DNA of 37,262 nt from an uncultured Pseudomonadota bacterium (GCA_937123825.1 CAKZKQ010000083.1:1-37262); one strand, 5' to 3'. Shown: positions 1-8,302, numbered from the stretch's first letter. Made by a program: numbers and translations. The notes: generated by a model from the sequence alone, not told the origin.

Positions 1-696
1 TTGGGGCAGGAGTTGGAGTTGTCGCGCTTCATCGACGCCCATAGCACGCTCCTCTACCTCATCTGGGTCCAACTCAAGCAAAATAAAGTCGCCGAGGCGC
101 GCCATCATCTGGAGCGCGCGATGCTTCTGGGCCAGAAGCAGAACCTCAACGCCAACGGCAAAGACATCGAACGTTTGCTGGAGGTTTGGATCCAAACGCT
201 TGAGGGCAACCCTTCGCCCCAGGCCAGCGAACTTGCCCGCGATGTGGCCAAACGCCACAAGATCAACGCGCAGACCAAGAGCGTGGCCATCTTCAGTGTT
301 TGGAGAGAGTTTTGCGAGGTGTGCTGCCCCCAGGAGCAGGCCAAGGCGCAGATCCGCTTTGAGGTGCAAGGGGGTTGGTTTGAACTTCAAGGTCAACCCG
401 TCGTCTTTTTGCACCATCGACCGGCGCTCAAAGGGGTGTTGGCGGCGCTGGTTCGACACCGCCAGGAGTCGCCAGGGCAGTGGTTGGGCATCAAAACGCT
501 CTTTGAGGCCGGTTGGCCCGGACAACAGGTGCTGCCTCAGAGTCAGCGCTCCCGGGTCTATGTTGCGATGGGGACTTTGCGCAAGATGGGGCTCAAAGGG
601 GTGCTCTTAAACACCCCCGAGCGCGGTTATGCCTTGGATCCCAGCGTCGCAATGGAGTGGGTGGCGCCTCAAGGCACGCAAACCCAGACGAAGTGA
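1..696 (+). CDS. C-terminal part of STAND/TPR regulator with winged helix (copy A), cut by left edge
   Basis: The reading frame is open at the left edge, so the true start is outside the window and only the last 231 codons are seen. The visible protein matches the C-terminus of the 886-residue protein at 2278-4938: helical TPR-like sequence (about residues 1-110), then a segment beginning GGWFE and a winged-helix-like domain with shared blocks TLFEAGWPGQQ, SRVY and LRKMGL and a final GYALDP. The pattern (helix, helix, W, SRVYxAxxxLRKMGL, hairpin ending in GYAL) resembles the OmpR/PhoB-type DNA-binding domain, so this is probably a transcription regulator. Its stop at 694-696 lies inside the 3' end of the convergent lipoprotein gene at 669-2078. 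The N-terminal NTPase domain is inferred from the paralogue only. Confidence 0.8.
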   Translation: MGQELELSRFIDAHSTLLYLIWVQLKQNKVAEARHHLERAMLLGQKQNLNANGKDIERLLEVWIQTLEGNPSPQASELARDVAKRHKINAQTKSVAIFSVWREFCEVCCPQEQAKAQIRFEVQGGWFELQGQPVVFLHHRPALKGVLAALVRHRQESPGQWLGIKTLFEAGWPGQQVLPQSQRSRVYVAMGTLRKMGLKGVLLNTPERGYALDPSVAMEWVAPQGTQTQTK

Positions 697-2078
697 GAAG
701 TGAGGCCAGCGTAGGTAAAGGTCTCGTCGTCGCTGCCTCGAAAGACCTCTGTGCTGTAGAGCACGCCAACCCGATTGTTGGCCGAGCGCGCAAAGAGGGC
801 CGGGGCAAAGCCCCCAGGAGCGTCTGAGAGTTCTGCGTGGTTGCTCAACTCCACCAGATCGGCGGGCTCTTTGGTGAGCTGGCCTGTGGCGAGGTCGAAT
901 GTGGCCGACGCGATGTGTGCCCGCAGGGTTTCGGTTTGTGAATCCTCTGAGAACCGCGTCCACATCACCACCAGTTGCCCTTCTTCATCAAAGAGGAGGT
1001 CGCCGGGAGCCAGCGCAGAAAAGTTTGCGTCCTCATCGCGGTCAAGGACCACATCGGCCACAACCTGACCGTCGTCGTCTAGGATGGTCACCTTGATTTG
1101 TGTGCCCACCAGGTTGCCATCTGGCCCTTCAAGGAAACCTTCATCAAAGAACGCGGTGTGTCCCCGTCCCACCCGTGCACGTCTGGAGATGCCACCTTCG
1201 GAGACCTGGCGGCCCTCGCCGCTGATTTGTGGATTGTCGGCAGACAATGACTCCCAAAACACGCCGGGCGCATCTTCCTTTTCATAAAGCGCTGCCAGGT
1301 TGCCGTTGGCCAACCCCACCATCCGCAAAGAGCGCGCTCTAAGCGCCGGCACCCCGTCCAAAACAAGCTCGCCTTTGATGGGCTGGCCGCCCGGCTCGGT
1401 CCACAAGTCAAACGGTGCGTTGGGTGATGTGGGCGGAGGCCAGGTCGCCACCAAAAATGCCTGGTCTTGACGCTCCCCAGGCCCAACGCCCAACAAGAGC
1501 GCCGGGGACTGGGCCAGCGCCTGTTGGCGTTCGGGCTGGCCTTGAGCGTCGATGCTGGCGACGCGCACTTCAAAATCAAGCTCTCCGGGACCAGTGCGCT
1601 GGTTCCACACCGCTGCAAAACCATCGCCCTGGCGAGCGAGCGTCACCCCACCGTTGATCTCTCCTGTCTCTGCGTCGGGATCAAAGAGGGTCTGAGGCTC
1701 GGGTCGCTGGCTTTGGTCGGCAGCAATGTTGGCCGTCAGCACTGGCCCTTCGATGACGGCGCCGTTGCTGTCGCTTGAGAAGTCTTGCCAGACCACCACC
1801 GCGCGCTCATCGTTGGCTTCAAGGTCAATGAAGGGATCAAAAACCGGCCCTCCAAAAGCCACAAATATGGGCTCGGGCGATGGCTCGCAGGTGTTGTCTC
1901 CTGCGTTGTTGTCGTCGTCGTTGTTTGGCGCATTGTTTTGATCGTCGTTGTTGGAGTCATTGTTTTCAGCTCCAGCGTCCGTCGAGGTGCTTGGATCATC
2001 GTCGCATCCAACCAATGCGAGCATTGTCAGAAAAAGCCATCCAATACGGCGAGCACCATGTTTGAGGGCCATTGTCAT
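669..2078 (-). CDS. N/D-rich linker lipoprotein, copy A (unknown function)
   Basis: Predicted 469-residue outer-membrane or periplasmic lipoprotein. The chosen start is the ATG at 2078, because it aligns with the start of the paralogue at 6338 (MTMALKH versus MMMALKH), puts a basic n-region and hydrophobic stretch before the lipobox (LVGC), and has an AGG upstream; the frame extends further to 2156. After the Cys comes an acidic Asn/Asp low-complexity linker of about 40 residues. The mature domain (starting CEPSPEP) has recurring strands such as AVVVWQ, FAAVWN and LVVMWT, which suggests a beta-propeller or similar all-beta fold; this is inference. It ends in FVWVCVP. It is convergent with, and overlaps by 28 bp, the STAND regulator copy A. 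I do not recognise a named family. Confidence 0.82.
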   Translation of the reverse strand: MTMALKHGARRIGWLFLTMLALVGCDDDPSTSTDAGAENNDSNNDDQNNAPNNDDDNNAGDNTCEPSPEPIFVAFGGPVFDPFIDLEANDERAVVVWQDFSSDSNGAVIEGPVLTANIAADQSQRPEPQTLFDPDAETGEINGGVTLARQGDGFAAVWNQRTGPGELDFEVRVASIDAQGQPERQQALAQSPALLLGVGPGERQDQAFLVATWPPPTSPNAPFDLWTEPGGQPIKGELVLDGVPALRARSLRMVGLANGNLAALYEKEDAPGVFWESLSADNPQISGEGRQVSEGGISRRARVGRGHTAFFDEGFLEGPDGNLVGTQIKVTILDDDGQVVADVVLDRDEDANFSALAPGDLLFDEEGQLVVMWTRFSEDSQTETLRAHIASATFDLATGQLTKEPADLVELSNHAELSDAPGGFAPALFARSANNRVGVLYSTEVFRGSDDETFTYAGLTSHFVWVCVP

Positions 2079-2167
2079 CGTGTTGTACCTGTCGTTGTTG
2101 AATCCAGTGCGCTGCGGTCTTGGCTGGAAGCTAGGAGGGGCGCTTGGAGACGACAATGAAAAGCGCT

Positions 2168-2182
2168 TAAAAGATTCTTTTA
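2168..2182. promoter_or_regulatory. Palindrome upstream of lipoprotein A and STAND regulator B (candidate operator)
   Basis: TAAAAG-ATT-CTTTTA forms a perfect 6-bp inverted repeat with a 3-bp spacer. It lies in the divergent intergenic region (2079-2277), about 90 bp upstream of the lipoprotein A start and about 95 bp before the regulator B frame. The same site occurs upstream of lipoprotein B (6446-6464), where arm bases have changed in a paired way. The surrounding ~60 bp are also similar between the two places. Most likely a dimeric regulator binding site. Confidence 0.55.
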
Positions 2183-2277
2183 GATCCCGTGCTGGTCGAT
2201 GTTGGTGGTTTTTGAGTGGGTGGGTCTTACCTGTCTGCGTGTGACGTTGTGCACGCGCTTATTTGCTTTGATGAGGG

Positions 2278-4938
2278 GTGTGGGCCTCGTCACATGACTG
2301 CGAAGCGTGTCTCCACCTTGTTGAGAGCTTGAGTCAGATCTTCAAGCCTGAGAACCTTGTAAGTGGGATGGCGGTCTGGTCTATCCTGCGAGACCTCACA
2401 GTGGGAGGGAGCGTGCTGGAGCGTGGTGTGAATTTGGTTGGGCGTCAGGGACTCATTGAGCAGCTGGCGTGTCAAATGGGGCAAGACAAGGCGCTGGTGA
2501 CCCTGCACGGTGCGCCGGGAGTGGGCAAGAGCGCGCTTGCAGGGGCGTGGTTGTGTGGTCAGGACGCCTTGCGCGTGGATTTGTGCGGCGTGCAGCGCCC
2601 CGAAGATGCGGCGGCGCTGTTGGTGCGGGCGCTGGAAGGCAAGATGCCCGAAGAAGGCGGCCTGGATGCCATCATGGACCGCGTGGTGGCCGCCAGCGCA
2701 GGGGCACCAAAGCTCTGGCTCATTGAGCACCTCGATCATCTGGCCGAGCCGCTGGCGCCGTGGTTGGCCAGGCTCCATCTGCGCCTCGATGCCGTGCGAT
2801 GGCTCATCACCAGCCGTCAACCGCTGCATGTCCAGAGTGAGCGCGTGCTTGAGGTGCCCCCGCTGCGTTGGGATGCGCAAGACCCACACACCAGCCCTGC
2901 TGGGGCGCTCTTTTGTCAGCGCGCGCAGCTTGACCCCCAGAGCCTTGATGGGTCTGAGCGAGCGGCGCTGGCGAAGGTGCTTGAGTTGACCTCGGGGGTG
3001 GCGCTGGCGATTGAGCTGGCGGCGGCGCGGCATCGTTATCTGGGGTTGGAGGCGCTGGCGCAGGAGCTTGAGCAGGGGCTGCTGAAGATGCGCTCCAAAA
3101 TGCGCGATGTGCCCCAACGTCATCGCACGCTGACCGGCGCCCTGGAGTTGTCATGGAGCGCACTTGGGCCCCAAGAGCGCCGCGCTTTGGGGGCTTTGAC
3201 CGTGTTGGTGGGCTCGTTTGACCGCGACGCGGCGCTGGCCGTCATGGGGCCCGATGTGGACGGCGACGAGATGCTGGAGGCGCTCTGCGACCGTGCCTTG
3301 CTTCAGATCCACCACGACAAAGCCCGCGTGCACTTTTCACTTTTGGAGCCCGTGCGGGCTTTTGTGGTTCAAAACGACCTGTCTGAGGTGCTTCAAGAGG
3401 CCGCACAGCGCCACGCGGCTTTTTTTACGCGCGATGCTTGCCAGTGGTTTGACGACATCCGGCGCACATCCAGGCGGATCGCCCGTTGTCATGCCGTTCA
3501 ACCCCAGCTTGAGGCCATCTGGCAAGCCCACATCCACAGCGCCAGCCAGGCGGGGTGTCAATACAGCCTCAGCGCTGCGCTGCTCCTGTCACAGTTTTAT
3601 GCCGACAATGGCCCCGACAAAGACGGCATCTGGCGTCTGAGGCGCGCGCTTGAGCAAAGCCAGGCGCATGATGATGCGTTGACTGTGGCGCTGCGCCAAA
3701 GGGTTCAGTTGGCGCTGACCCGGATGGAGATCCGTCGTCGTGGCCTCATCGATGAGGACCGGACTGTGCTTGAGGGTTTGTTCAAGGCTGTTGAGCACAG
3801 CGATCCGCCGCTTGCCTGCCACGCCCTCTACGCGCTGGCCTTTGCGCTCGATGTCAAACGCGATCCCGAAGGTGTCGTCCTCTTTGAACGTGTCATAGAG
3901 CTTGCCCAGGGGCCATCAAAGTCGCTGGCGGGACAAGCGCTGCGTTTGCGCGCTGGTGTCATAGGGCGGCAAGGCGAGGCGCTCCTGCAGAGCGCTTTGG
4001 AGATCTTTGAGCAGTGCAATGACGCGTATGGCAAGACGCTGGTGTTGTCGGAGTTGGGCACGCTCCATGCCATCTACGGTCAGCAGGCCCGAGGGTTTGA
4101 GTTGTTGGATCAGGCCACCGCACAAGCCCGCGTCCTGGGCATCAAGATGTTGGTCCTCTACATCAAACGTCTCAGAGCACGCGCGTGTGTGGCGACCGAT
4201 GACATGGCGCAGGCCGCCGAACTGCTTCAGGAGATTCTGGTGGCCGATCTGAGCTTGGATCGGCGTTGGGAGGCCTGCTTCACCACACTCCAACTCTCGT
4301 GGGTTTTGTTGGAGTCAGGGCGCGTCAATGAAGCCCTCTCCAAGCTTGCTCGCCTCTCCACCTTGTCCAAAGGCTTGGCCATGAGTCCCCGTGTTGAAGA
4401 CATCCAAAGGCTTTTGCAGGCCAAGGCGGCGATGCTTCAAGGGGCTTCGAGTCAAGAGGGTGTGGAGGCACTGGAAGCCGTCGCCAAACGTCATCCTGGC
4501 AAGAGGTTCAGAGGGGCGTCCTTGTTGGCGTTGGCGTGGCGGTCGGTGGAGGCTCATGTGCATCCAGCGGCGAATCAGCCGCCCCAGGCCCGTTTTTGTG
4601 CTGAAGGGGGCTGGTTTGAGTGTGTCCGCCGCGATCGGGTGCATCTCCAACACCGCCAGGCGCTCAAAGACATCCTGGCGGCCCTGGTCCAGCACCGCAC
4701 CCAGCATCCAGGCCAGGGGCTGGACGTCAACACCCTCTTTGAGGCGGGCTGGCCCGGGCAACAGATTCAGTTTGAGAGCATGCGCTCCAGGGTTTATGCG
4801 GCCATTCGAGCGCTGCGCAAGATGGGCCTGCAAGACATCCTGGTGCGCTTGCCCGAGCAAGGCTACGCGCTGGACCCTGTGGTGGAGGTGGAGATTGTGA
4901 ACGAGGGCGTTCAGGGCACACAAATCCACATAAAGTGA
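2278..4938 (+). CDS. STAND NTPase - TPR - C-terminal winged-helix regulator (copy B)
   Basis: Predicted 886-residue cytoplasmic signalling ATPase and probable transcription regulator. Visible order: Walker A GAPGVGKS (78-85), Walker B-like LWLIEHLD (146-153), sensor-like LITSR (176-180), then a helical segment with VALAIELAAAR, typical of the AP-ATPase/LuxR-type STAND family (usually GLPLAIELAAAR). A long helical TPR-like region follows (about 380-780), then a C-terminal winged helix (about 785-870) resembling OmpR/PhoB domains (SRVYAAIRALRKMGL ... GYALDP). STAND proteins usually switch when a ligand binds the repeat region; the ligand here is unknown. The start is uncertain: GTG 2278, or ATG 2368 with a purine-rich stretch before it, which would drop 30 poorly typical residues. 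The gene ends 28 bp inside the convergent lipoprotein B gene. Copy A at the left edge is its paralogue. Confidence 0.88.
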   Translation: MWASSHDCEACLHLVESLSQIFKPENLVSGMAVWSILRDLTVGGSVLERGVNLVGRQGLIEQLACQMGQDKALVTLHGAPGVGKSALAGAWLCGQDALRVDLCGVQRPEDAAALLVRALEGKMPEEGGLDAIMDRVVAASAGAPKLWLIEHLDHLAEPLAPWLARLHLRLDAVRWLITSRQPLHVQSERVLEVPPLRWDAQDPHTSPAGALFCQRAQLDPQSLDGSERAALAKVLELTSGVALAIELAAARHRYLGLEALAQELEQGLLKMRSKMRDVPQRHRTLTGALELSWSALGPQERRALGALTVLVGSFDRDAALAVMGPDVDGDEMLEALCDRALLQIHHDKARVHFSLLEPVRAFVVQNDLSEVLQEAAQRHAAFFTRDACQWFDDIRRTSRRIARCHAVQPQLEAIWQAHIHSASQAGCQYSLSAALLLSQFYADNGPDKDGIWRLRRALEQSQAHDDALTVALRQRVQLALTRMEIRRRGLIDEDRTVLEGLFKAVEHSDPPLACHALYALAFALDVKRDPEGVVLFERVIELAQGPSKSLAGQALRLRAGVIGRQGEALLQSALEIFEQCNDAYGKTLVLSELGTLHAIYGQQARGFELLDQATAQARVLGIKMLVLYIKRLRARACVATDDMAQAAELLQEILVADLSLDRRWEACFTTLQLSWVLLESGRVNEALSKLARLSTLSKGLAMSPRVEDIQRLLQAKAAMLQGASSQEGVEALEAVAKRHPGKRFRGASLLALAWRSVEAHVHPAANQPPQARFCAEGGWFECVRRDRVHLQHRQALKDILAALVQHRTQHPGQGLDVNTLFEAGWPGQQIQFESMRSRVYAAIRALRKMGLQDILVRLPEQGYALDPVVEVEIVNEGVQGTQIHIK

Positions 4939-6338
4939 TAGTTGAGGCCGTCAAACTCAAAGCGACTGTCGTTGTCAAAGGCCTCAAAGACACCAGTGCT
5001 ATAGACCATGGCCACGCGGCCTGCTGAGAGCGCAAATTGGGTCCTTGGGCTGAAGCCGCCCGGAGCCTCCGAGAGTTCGTCGTGGTCGTCCAACTCCATC
5101 AGGAGCGCCGCTGGGGTGATGAGTGCCCCGGTGGTGGGGTTCATCCGCGCAGAATAGATCTCTGCGCGCTCAAAGGCCGTTTGTGCATCAATAAAGCGCC
5201 GCGTCCACAGCACGATCAGCTCATCGCCATCAAAAAGCAGCTCGCCCTCAGTCAAGCCTGAATTGAAGGGGTCGTTGTCTTCGGCCAGGAGTGTGTCTGT
5301 GATGGTGTTGCCCTCATCATCCACCAACACGACTCGAATCTGTGTGGAGAGCGTCTCGCCGTTGGTGTCTTCTCTGCGGCTCTCACCAAAGAACGCAGTG
5401 CGGCCTTGTCCGGCTCGGGCGCGAAGGGCAATGCCTCCATCTGTAATGACCTTGCCCTGACCAGTGATTCGCACATCGTCCGCGTCGAGGTTTTCCCAGT
5501 AAGCGTTGGGGTCGTCGTCTTTTTCGTAGATGGCGGCCAAACCCCCATCTGCCAACCCAATCAGGCGCACGCTGCTAAAGCGGATTGAAGATTGCGGGTC
5601 AAAAGCCACCTTGGCGGAGGTGGGTGTATCGTCGAGGCCTCCCCAAATGCGGAAGTCGAACTCATCGGCGTTTTCATCGGGCGGCGGCCAGGTCGTGATC
5701 AACGCAGTTCCATCGGGCCGCTCTCCAGGCGTGACACCAAAGCGCGCAGCGGGGCCGGGGTCGAGGGTTTGTGTGTCTCCAGGCTCACCCTTGGAGTCGA
5801 AGCCAATCCCCCGGACCTCGATGTCGAAGTCGCCCGGACCGGTTTTGTGGTTCCAGACGGCCACAAAGTCCTCTCCTTGACTGGTGAGCAGGACCGAACC
5901 GTTGACTTCACCTTCTTGCTGGGCGGGGTCGAAGATGATCTGAGCCTGAGGCGTCTGGGTTTGGTCGGCTTCCAATGTGAGCGCACGCACGGGCCCGTCC
6001 ACCAGTGAGCCGAGGTCGTCGTTGCCAAACTCCTGCCACACCACAAGAGCGCGTTCATTGTTGGCCGCGATGGTCAAGTCTGGGTCAAGTACCGACCCTC
6101 CAAAGGCCAGGAAGATGGGCTCGGGGGATGGTTCGCAAGCATCGCCACCGTCGTTGTTCTGGTCGTTGTTGGTGTCATTATTGTTGGTGTTGTTTTCATC
6201 GTTGTTTGCGGCGTTGTTGGCGTCATCATCGCCTGTGCCCGATTGGGTGTTTGCGTCGTCCCCGCACCCAGCCAGCATGAGCATCGCCAGAAAAATCCAC
6301 CCGATGGGGCGAGCATTGTGTTTGAGGGCCATCATCAT
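4911..6338 (-). CDS. N/D-rich linker lipoprotein, copy B (unknown function)
   Basis: Predicted 475-residue lipoprotein, paralogous to the gene at 669-2078. It starts with three ATG codons (6338 chosen; an AGGTA motif lies upstream at the same place as in copy A). The signal peptide ends in lipobox LAGC, followed by a long Asn/Asp linker with NNDNN-type repeats. The mature domain begins CEPSPEPIFLAFGGSVLDP, almost as in copy A, and contains repeated strand-like blocks (ALVVWQ, FVAVWN, LIVLWT) consistent with an all-beta, propeller-like surface domain. It ends FMWICVP. The last 28 bp overlap the STAND regulator B stop region on the other strand. Function unknown; location and pairing suggest a surface sensor or effector controlled by, or signalling to, the neighbouring regulator (inference). 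Confidence 0.82.
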   Translation of the reverse strand: MMMALKHNARPIGWIFLAMLMLAGCGDDANTQSGTGDDDANNAANNDENNTNNNDTNNDQNNDGGDACEPSPEPIFLAFGGSVLDPDLTIAANNERALVVWQEFGNDDLGSLVDGPVRALTLEADQTQTPQAQIIFDPAQQEGEVNGSVLLTSQGEDFVAVWNHKTGPGDFDIEVRGIGFDSKGEPGDTQTLDPGPAARFGVTPGERPDGTALITTWPPPDENADEFDFRIWGGLDDTPTSAKVAFDPQSSIRFSSVRLIGLADGGLAAIYEKDDDPNAYWENLDADDVRITGQGKVITDGGIALRARAGQGRTAFFGESRREDTNGETLSTQIRVVLVDDEGNTITDTLLAEDNDPFNSGLTEGELLFDGDELIVLWTRRFIDAQTAFERAEIYSARMNPTTGALITPAALLMELDDHDELSEAPGGFSPRTQFALSAGRVAMVYSTGVFEAFDNDSRFEFDGLNYHFMWICVP

Positions 6339-6445
6339 CGTCGTCGTACCTATCGCTGTTGAAATCCATTGTGCTGCGGTCCTGGCCCGTTTTGGGCTGC
6401 TGAGTGGAAGCTACGAGGTGCGGTTGGCAGCGACAACGGAAAGTG

Positions 6446-6464
6446 TCTGAAAGAATCTTTCAGA
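6446..6464. promoter_or_regulatory. Palindrome upstream of lipoprotein B (candidate operator)
   Basis: TCTGAAAG-AAT-CTTTCAGA is a perfect 8-bp inverted repeat with a 3-bp spacer, 108-126 bp upstream of the lipoprotein B start and about 120 bp upstream of the FCP1-like gene. Compared with the site at 2168-2182, an A/T pair in the arms is replaced by a G/C pair on both sides, so the symmetry was kept while the bases changed. It has no T-tract, which argues against a terminator. Confidence 0.6.
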
Positions 6465-6585
6465 TTCCGTGTTGGTCGGTGTTGATGGGGTTTGGTTGGT
6501 GCGTAATTGATCCGTTTGGGGTCCAATGACAGACTTTGCCGATGCCTGTGGGGATGTGTTGGACTGAGCGGGTGAAGGAGAGGGG

Positions 6586-7281
6586 ATGCGTTGCAAGCTG
6601 GTGTTGGATTTGGACAACACGTTGTTGTGCGCCATGGCGGTGCGTTTTGACCGCGTGGTGGAGCCCGACTTTTTGATGGGTCAGGACGCCTGGGCCGCCG
6701 TGGCCCATCTGGACGTCGAGCCCAGGAAGCGCCCCCTTTATTTTGTCTACCAGCGCCCTGGAGTGGTGCCTTTTTTGAAGACTCTGGCGGCCGATGGGCG
6801 CTTTGGGTTGGTTTTGTGGACGGCGGGCTCGGTGGCGTATGCCCACGCGACTCTGGGGGGCATGGGTGTGCTGGAACTCTTTGAGGAGGTGCTGGGTTTT
6901 GAGCAGTGCACGCTGCGGTGGAAAGACAAGGCGGGCGTTTTTCATCAAGAGGATGTCGAAGGGCGCCGCCGCAAGGCGCTGAAGGATTTGAGCGTGTTTG
7001 ACGGCGCCGTGTCTGAAGGGCAGGCACTCTTGATGGTCGACGACAAGCCCGACGCGATCCTCAATGGGGACGGGCGCGTGCTGACCATGCCGTGTTTTGC
7101 GGGGGATCCCGAAGACCGCAAGTTGGATGAGCTGCTTGATGTGCTCTTGAACGGCGAGCCGTGGGATGCGGTGTCGCTGGGCGCTCGGTTGCCTGGGTGG
7201 GCCGCGCACGAACCCTACGCGTGGACCAAAGAGCGCGGGGTCAAGTTGGTCCAACCTTCACCCGAGCATCTCAAAGGGTAG
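6586..7281 (+). CDS. FCP1/SCP-like (NLI-interacting-factor family) HAD phosphatase
   Basis: A 231-residue HAD-superfamily protein that resembles the FCP1/SCP (NIF) branch best known from eukaryotic RNA polymerase II CTD phosphatases. Visible motifs: motif I DLDNT (D8, D10, T12; nucleophile and acid/base Asp), RPGVVPFLKTL followed by motif II LWTAG (T79), a Lys near 133 for motif III, and motif IV MVDDKP (D152-D153), then the family's C-terminal pattern DPEDRKLDELLDVL. In the family this means Mg-dependent removal of phosphate, often from phosphoserine; the substrate here is unknown. The ATG has a good SD (AAGGAGAGGGG). It stands alone on the plus strand between lipoprotein B (divergent) and a convergent lipoprotein whose stop is 3 bp away. 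No signal peptide, so cytoplasmic. Confidence 0.85.
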   Translation: MRCKLVLDLDNTLLCAMAVRFDRVVEPDFLMGQDAWAAVAHLDVEPRKRPLYFVYQRPGVVPFLKTLAADGRFGLVLWTAGSVAYAHATLGGMGVLELFEEVLGFEQCTLRWKDKAGVFHQEDVEGRRRKALKDLSVFDGAVSEGQALLMVDDKPDAILNGDGRVLTMPCFAGDPEDRKLDELLDVLLNGEPWDAVSLGARLPGWAAHEPYAWTKERGVKLVQPSPEHLKG

Positions 7282-7284
7282 GGT

Positions 7285-8259
7285 TCAGGGGTCTGTTGGG
7301 GCGGCTTCAAAGAAGAGTTGGCACTCTTCGGGCAGACCCGGGCCATCTTTGTAAGTCTCGCAGGTGAACTGCACGTAGCGCCCGTCGATGTCGTTCCAGA
7401 CCACCACGAAGCGCTTGGGGGGCATGTCGGGCTGGCCTTCCATGGTGTAGGTCACGGCGCGGCACTTCATGGGTTTGCCCTTGAAGGTGCATGACATGGC
7501 CATGTCCTGGATTTGGGCGCCCTGCTCTTCAATGACGGCCAGGGTCAATTCGATGAACTGGGTGGCATATTCGTCTTGTTGGGGCTGTCCGGACTCAAAC
7601 CACTGGATGCTGGTGCCTGGGCAGGCCATGAGCTTGTCGTAGAGTTTGCAGCCTTCGGGCATGGCGGCTTCCTGGCCGTCGATGCGCAGCCGCTCGATTT
7701 TGTGCCGCGAGGCATACTCCAAAAGAAAGCTCAGGCCCTTTTGGCAGACCGCCTGGGTGTTCTGACCCTCAATGAAGACGCAGGACACGGCGCGCTTGGA
7801 TTTGTCCTGGGTGTCGTTATAGAACCCCAAAAGCAAACCGTCTGGTCCATCGGGCTGTCCTGTCAGATCAAAGCGCTCCAGCTCCTGCTCTCCCTGGGTC
7901 AGCGTCAGCTTTTGTGCGCCTTTGGAGGTCAGCGTGAAGCCGCTGCGCTCAAAGTCTTTGATGGCCGCGGTCCTGGAGGTATCACCACTGGACTCCATGG
8001 GCATCGAGGTGCGCGTGACCAGCACCGTCTGGGATGGGCAGCGCAGTGTGTAGAAGGCCACCTCGAACTCAAAGGTGCACCCGTCGGGCAGCGAAGACTT
8101 GAAGTCTCCCCCGGGGTTGGCGCGCTCAAGGACGACAAAGTGCCCATCGTTGGGAGGCGGGGGAGGCGCAGCGGGGGTTTTGGGTGTGCCAGGGGTGGCG
8201 CACGCTGCAGCAGCGCTGAGGAAGAGCATCAGCGTGCCGGTCAACATTGCGTGGTGCAT
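7285..8259 (-). CDS. Predicted lipoprotein or secreted protein with two Cys-containing half-repeats
   Basis: A 324-residue exported protein not recognised as a named family. The N-terminus has a hydrophobic stretch ending SAAAAC, a weak lipobox (Ala instead of Leu at -3), then a Pro-rich linker (about residues 28-37). Two halves look related: one around PDGCTFEFEVAFYTLRCPS and one around PEGCKLYDKLMACPGTS, each with a Cys pair about 10-13 residues apart, suggesting an internal duplication with disulphides. A third Cys-rich part follows (SCTFKGKPMKC). The ATG at 8259 is preceded by CGGAGA about 12 nt upstream and by a perfect inverted repeat at 8276-8302. It is convergent with the FCP1-like gene and downstream of the ABC importer operon, but separated from it by about 320 bp. 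Confidence 0.75.
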   Translation of the reverse strand: MHHAMLTGTLMLFLSAAAACATPGTPKTPAAPPPPPNDGHFVVLERANPGGDFKSSLPDGCTFEFEVAFYTLRCPSQTVLVTRTSMPMESSGDTSRTAAIKDFERSGFTLTSKGAQKLTLTQGEQELERFDLTGQPDGPDGLLLGFYNDTQDKSKRAVSCVFIEGQNTQAVCQKGLSFLLEYASRHKIERLRIDGQEAAMPEGCKLYDKLMACPGTSIQWFESGQPQQDEYATQFIELTLAVIEEQGAQIQDMAMSCTFKGKPMKCRAVTYTMEGQPDMPPKRFVVVWNDIDGRYVQFTCETYKDGPGLPEECQLFFEAAPTDP

Positions 8260-8275
8260 GGGCGGTGGGTTCTCC

Positions 8276-8302
8276 GTGTGACGAAGTGGGGCATCGTCAC
8301 AC
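8276..8302 (-). promoter_or_regulatory. Perfect 9-bp inverted repeat just upstream of the lipoprotein start
   Basis: GTGTGACGA (8276-8284) and TCGTCACAC (8294-8302) are perfectly complementary with a 9-nt spacer. The repeat sits immediately upstream of the SD-like GGAGA of the gene starting at 8259. It could be an operator or a 5'-leader hairpin. No T-run follows on the minus strand, so a terminator is unlikely. Confidence 0.5.
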
